This document shows, in pieces, positions 63,193 through 64,000 of a DNA stretch of 64,000 bases. Within the stretch, counting starts at the first letter, position 1. Each line of letters starts with the position of its first letter. This DNA comes from Thermoleophilia bacterium (GTDB lineage Bacteria > Actinomycetota > Thermoleophilia > RBG-16-64-13): the NCBI GenBank assembly GCA_027493445.1, contig JAOSKU010000001.1:3859845-3923844 (forward strand), written 5' to 3'. The notes under the pieces are model-generated. The model made no database searches. It was not told where the DNA came from and saw only the letters and a program-made list of their open reading frames with translations. The translations under genes were made by a program, and so were the position numbers.

Positions 63193-63484
63193 AGCGCCCC
63201 ACCGGGCTCGCCTTCACGAAGCGCTCGACCACGTCGATGAGCTCGGTGACCGCTCGGTCGCCGTCGGCACCTTCCTGAAGAGCGCCGCGCACGCAACCCT
63301 GGATGTGATCCTCGAGGATGATCAAGCCCACCTTCTGGAGGGCGGCCATGACCGAGGATACCTGCGTCAGCACGTCGACACAGTACTTCTCCTCGTCGAT
63401 CATTCTTTGCAGACCGCGCACCTGACCCTCGATCCGCCTCAGGCGCGCTTGTAGCTTCGGCTTGTCGTGGCCGTATGATGCCAT
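63191..63484 (-). CDS. csoR: CsoR-family copper-sensing repressor
   Basis: A 97-residue all-helical metal sensor (DUF156). KPKLQARLRRIEGQVRGLQRM is the N-terminal helix. The Cu(I) ligands are Cys in KYCVDVL, His in LEDHIQGC and the Cys following it, the canonical C-H-C set that separates CsoR from RcnR and FrmR. It is divergent from copZ with 112 bases between, so it should repress copZ and itself until copper binds. Confidence 0.92.
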   Translation of the reverse strand: MASYGHDKPKLQARLRRIEGQVRGLQRMIDEEKYCVDVLTQVSSVMAALQKVGLIILEDHIQGCVRGALQEGADGDRAVTELIDVVERFVKASPVGR

Positions 63485-63524
63485 GTCGCCTCCTCTCGCC
63501 CTCCCGCTCCGATGGACCTAACTG

Positions 63525-63553
63525 TTGTATAGGGTTGGGGGTATTGGTACTAT
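63525..63553 (+). promoter_or_regulatory. Probable copZ promoter with CsoR operator-like spacer
   Basis: A -35-like TTGTAT (63525-63530) and a -10-like TACTAT (63548-63553) are separated by exactly 17 bases. The spacer contains AGGGTTGGGGGTATT, whose GGGGGTAT half resembles known CsoR sites. A repressor bound there would block the promoter for copZ. The elements are visible; repression is inferred. Confidence 0.55.
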
Positions 63554-63596
63554 ATCACGGCAACGCCATCCCCCGAGCAACAGGAGTCACCCTACC

Positions 63597-63806
63597 ATGA
63601 CTGAGAAGCACTACAGCGTCCCCGATGTGAGCTGCGGTCACTGCAAGATGGCGATCGAAAAGGCCGTGGGCGCCATGCCCGGCGTCGGCAAGGTCAAGGT
63701 CGACGTGGAGGGCAGGTCGGTCGACATCGCCTTCGACGAAGGTGTGGTCGGCGAAGATGCTATCCTCGCCACGCTCGAGGAGGAAGGCTACCCGGTCGCC
63801 GTCTAA
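63597..63806 (+). CDS. copZ: Copper chaperone / heavy-metal-associated domain protein
   Basis: A 69-residue HMA-domain protein with the Cu(I)-binding motif DVSCGHC at residues 11-16, followed by AIEKAVGAMPGVGKVKVD and the last strand GYPVAV. ATG 63597 follows CAGGAG; the frame opens at 63525. It carries copper to a partner ATPase, none of which is in the window. Divergent csoR supports copper control. Confidence 0.92.
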   Translation: MTEKHYSVPDVSCGHCKMAIEKAVGAMPGVGKVKVDVEGRSVDIAFDEGVVGEDAILATLEEEGYPVAV

Positions 63807-63807
63807 G

Positions 63808-63905
63808 GCCGCCGGGGCGCTGGGTGCGGGTGAGGCCAGGACACAGCCTCGCACCGCCCAGTGCGGCCGCGGCGGCCGGGGCTTTGTTTGAGACGAGCTC
63901 TGAGT
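63808..63905 (+). repeat. Dispersed intergenic repeat, copy E (internally rearranged)
   Basis: After the copZ stop, CTGGGTGCGGGTGAGGCCAGG and CAGCCTCGCACCG can form a hairpin. The end CCCAGTGCGGCCGCGGCGGC, then GGGGCTTTGTTTGAGACGAG and CTCTGA, matches the 3' part of copies B and D. The central block with GGACGCAGGGAGC is missing. Confidence 0.6.
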
Positions 63906-63948
63906 CGACACGGCCGTCAATCGGGAGGCGGGGAGGGGCCGGCGCGAC

Positions 63949-64000
63949 ATGAGAGACGAGAGCTGTGAGGTTCTGGTAATTGGCGCCGGCCCCGCCGGAT
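63949..64000 (+). CDS. FAD/NAD(P)-dependent oxidoreductase, N-terminus only
   Basis: The first 17 codons of a gene cut by the window's right edge: MRDESCEVLVIGAGPAG. The hydrophobic strand and GxGxxG turn are a dinucleotide-binding Rossmann start, typical of FAD flavoproteins such as dihydrolipoamide or mercuric reductase-like and geranylgeranyl reductase-like enzymes. The ATG follows GGGAGGCGGGGAGGGG. Nothing more can be said on its role. Confidence 0.7.
   Translation, partial: MRDESCEVLVIGAGPAG

Noticed and set aside
63062..63454. Protein starting MTPRRQGALGE, similar to one at 60.9 kb and 42.1 kb
   Set aside because: The similarity is that of the nucleotide repeat translated by chance; it varies in length and runs antisense through csoR.

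Overview
High-GC bacterial chromosome segment. The UPF0182 protein, the PASTA kinase / penicillin-binding-style cell-envelope cluster, Thr-rich linkers of the TTTTAPP kind and frequent GTG starts point to Actinomycetota. The selenium-type genes, radical SAM enzymes and an alternative complex III-like module suggest an anaerobic or facultative lineage rather than a classical streptomycete. This placement is inferred from gene content and composition only.

Left arm, 1-12.4 kb: a catabolic uptake island. Leftward genes encode a hydantoinase A (cut by the window edge), two polyamine-type ABC permeases, their binding protein, an SDR and a PreA-like dihydropyrimidine dehydrogenase. Rightward from a shared divergent region come an IclR regulator, two ABC ATPases, a class III aminotransferase and a LarA-type nickel racemase. 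This looks like import and breakdown of an N-containing, possibly cyclic, compound. 12.4-20 kb: SRPBCC protein, cupredoxin, haem-binding protein and DUF2277, next to a complete single-ORF IS66-type element with perfect 8-bp target duplications. An LsrF-like aldolase with a coupled Zn-dehydrogenase, a second Zn-dehydrogenase and a NifX-like protein follow. 20.1-20.3 kb: tRNA-Arg(ACG) and tRNA-Ser(GCT).

20.4-29.5 kb: a DMT exporter, an SDR, a membrane/EEP-phosphatase fusion, then a TPP riboswitch leading thiN-thiB-thiP-thiQ. 29.5-38.6 kb: YbjQ, an ECF sigma / anti-sigma pair, and a cell-surface block of transglutaminase, DUF58, MoxR ATPase, PASTA kinase and PASTA protein. 38.7-42.1 kb: small protein, PHP phosphoesterase and the AmmeMemoRadiSam trio. 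42.3-48 kb: DUF2267-like protein, rtcB-archease, lon and hsp20.

48-50.5 kb: a site-2 protease coupled to an RRE-radical SAM-SPASM maturase, whose end overlaps a 20-residue three-cysteine peptide gene followed by a strong terminator. This is a candidate RiPP system and the most novel item here. 50.7-57.4 kb: an alternative complex III-like operon (Fe-S, NrfD, DUF3341, a fused eight-haem cytochrome, molybdopterin-fold subunit). 57.4-64 kb: UPF0182, a selenium-type trio (DUF3343, YedF-like DsrE protein, LysR), a DtxR regulator, csoR/copZ and the start of a flavoprotein.

Two window-wide patterns stand out. About fifteen genes are split by single-base changes, mostly in G/C homopolymers, with conserved protein on both sides; I read these as sequencing or assembly errors more than decay. 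A family of 90-155 bp GC-rich, hairpin-forming intergenic repeats occurs at least six times between 42 and 64 kb.
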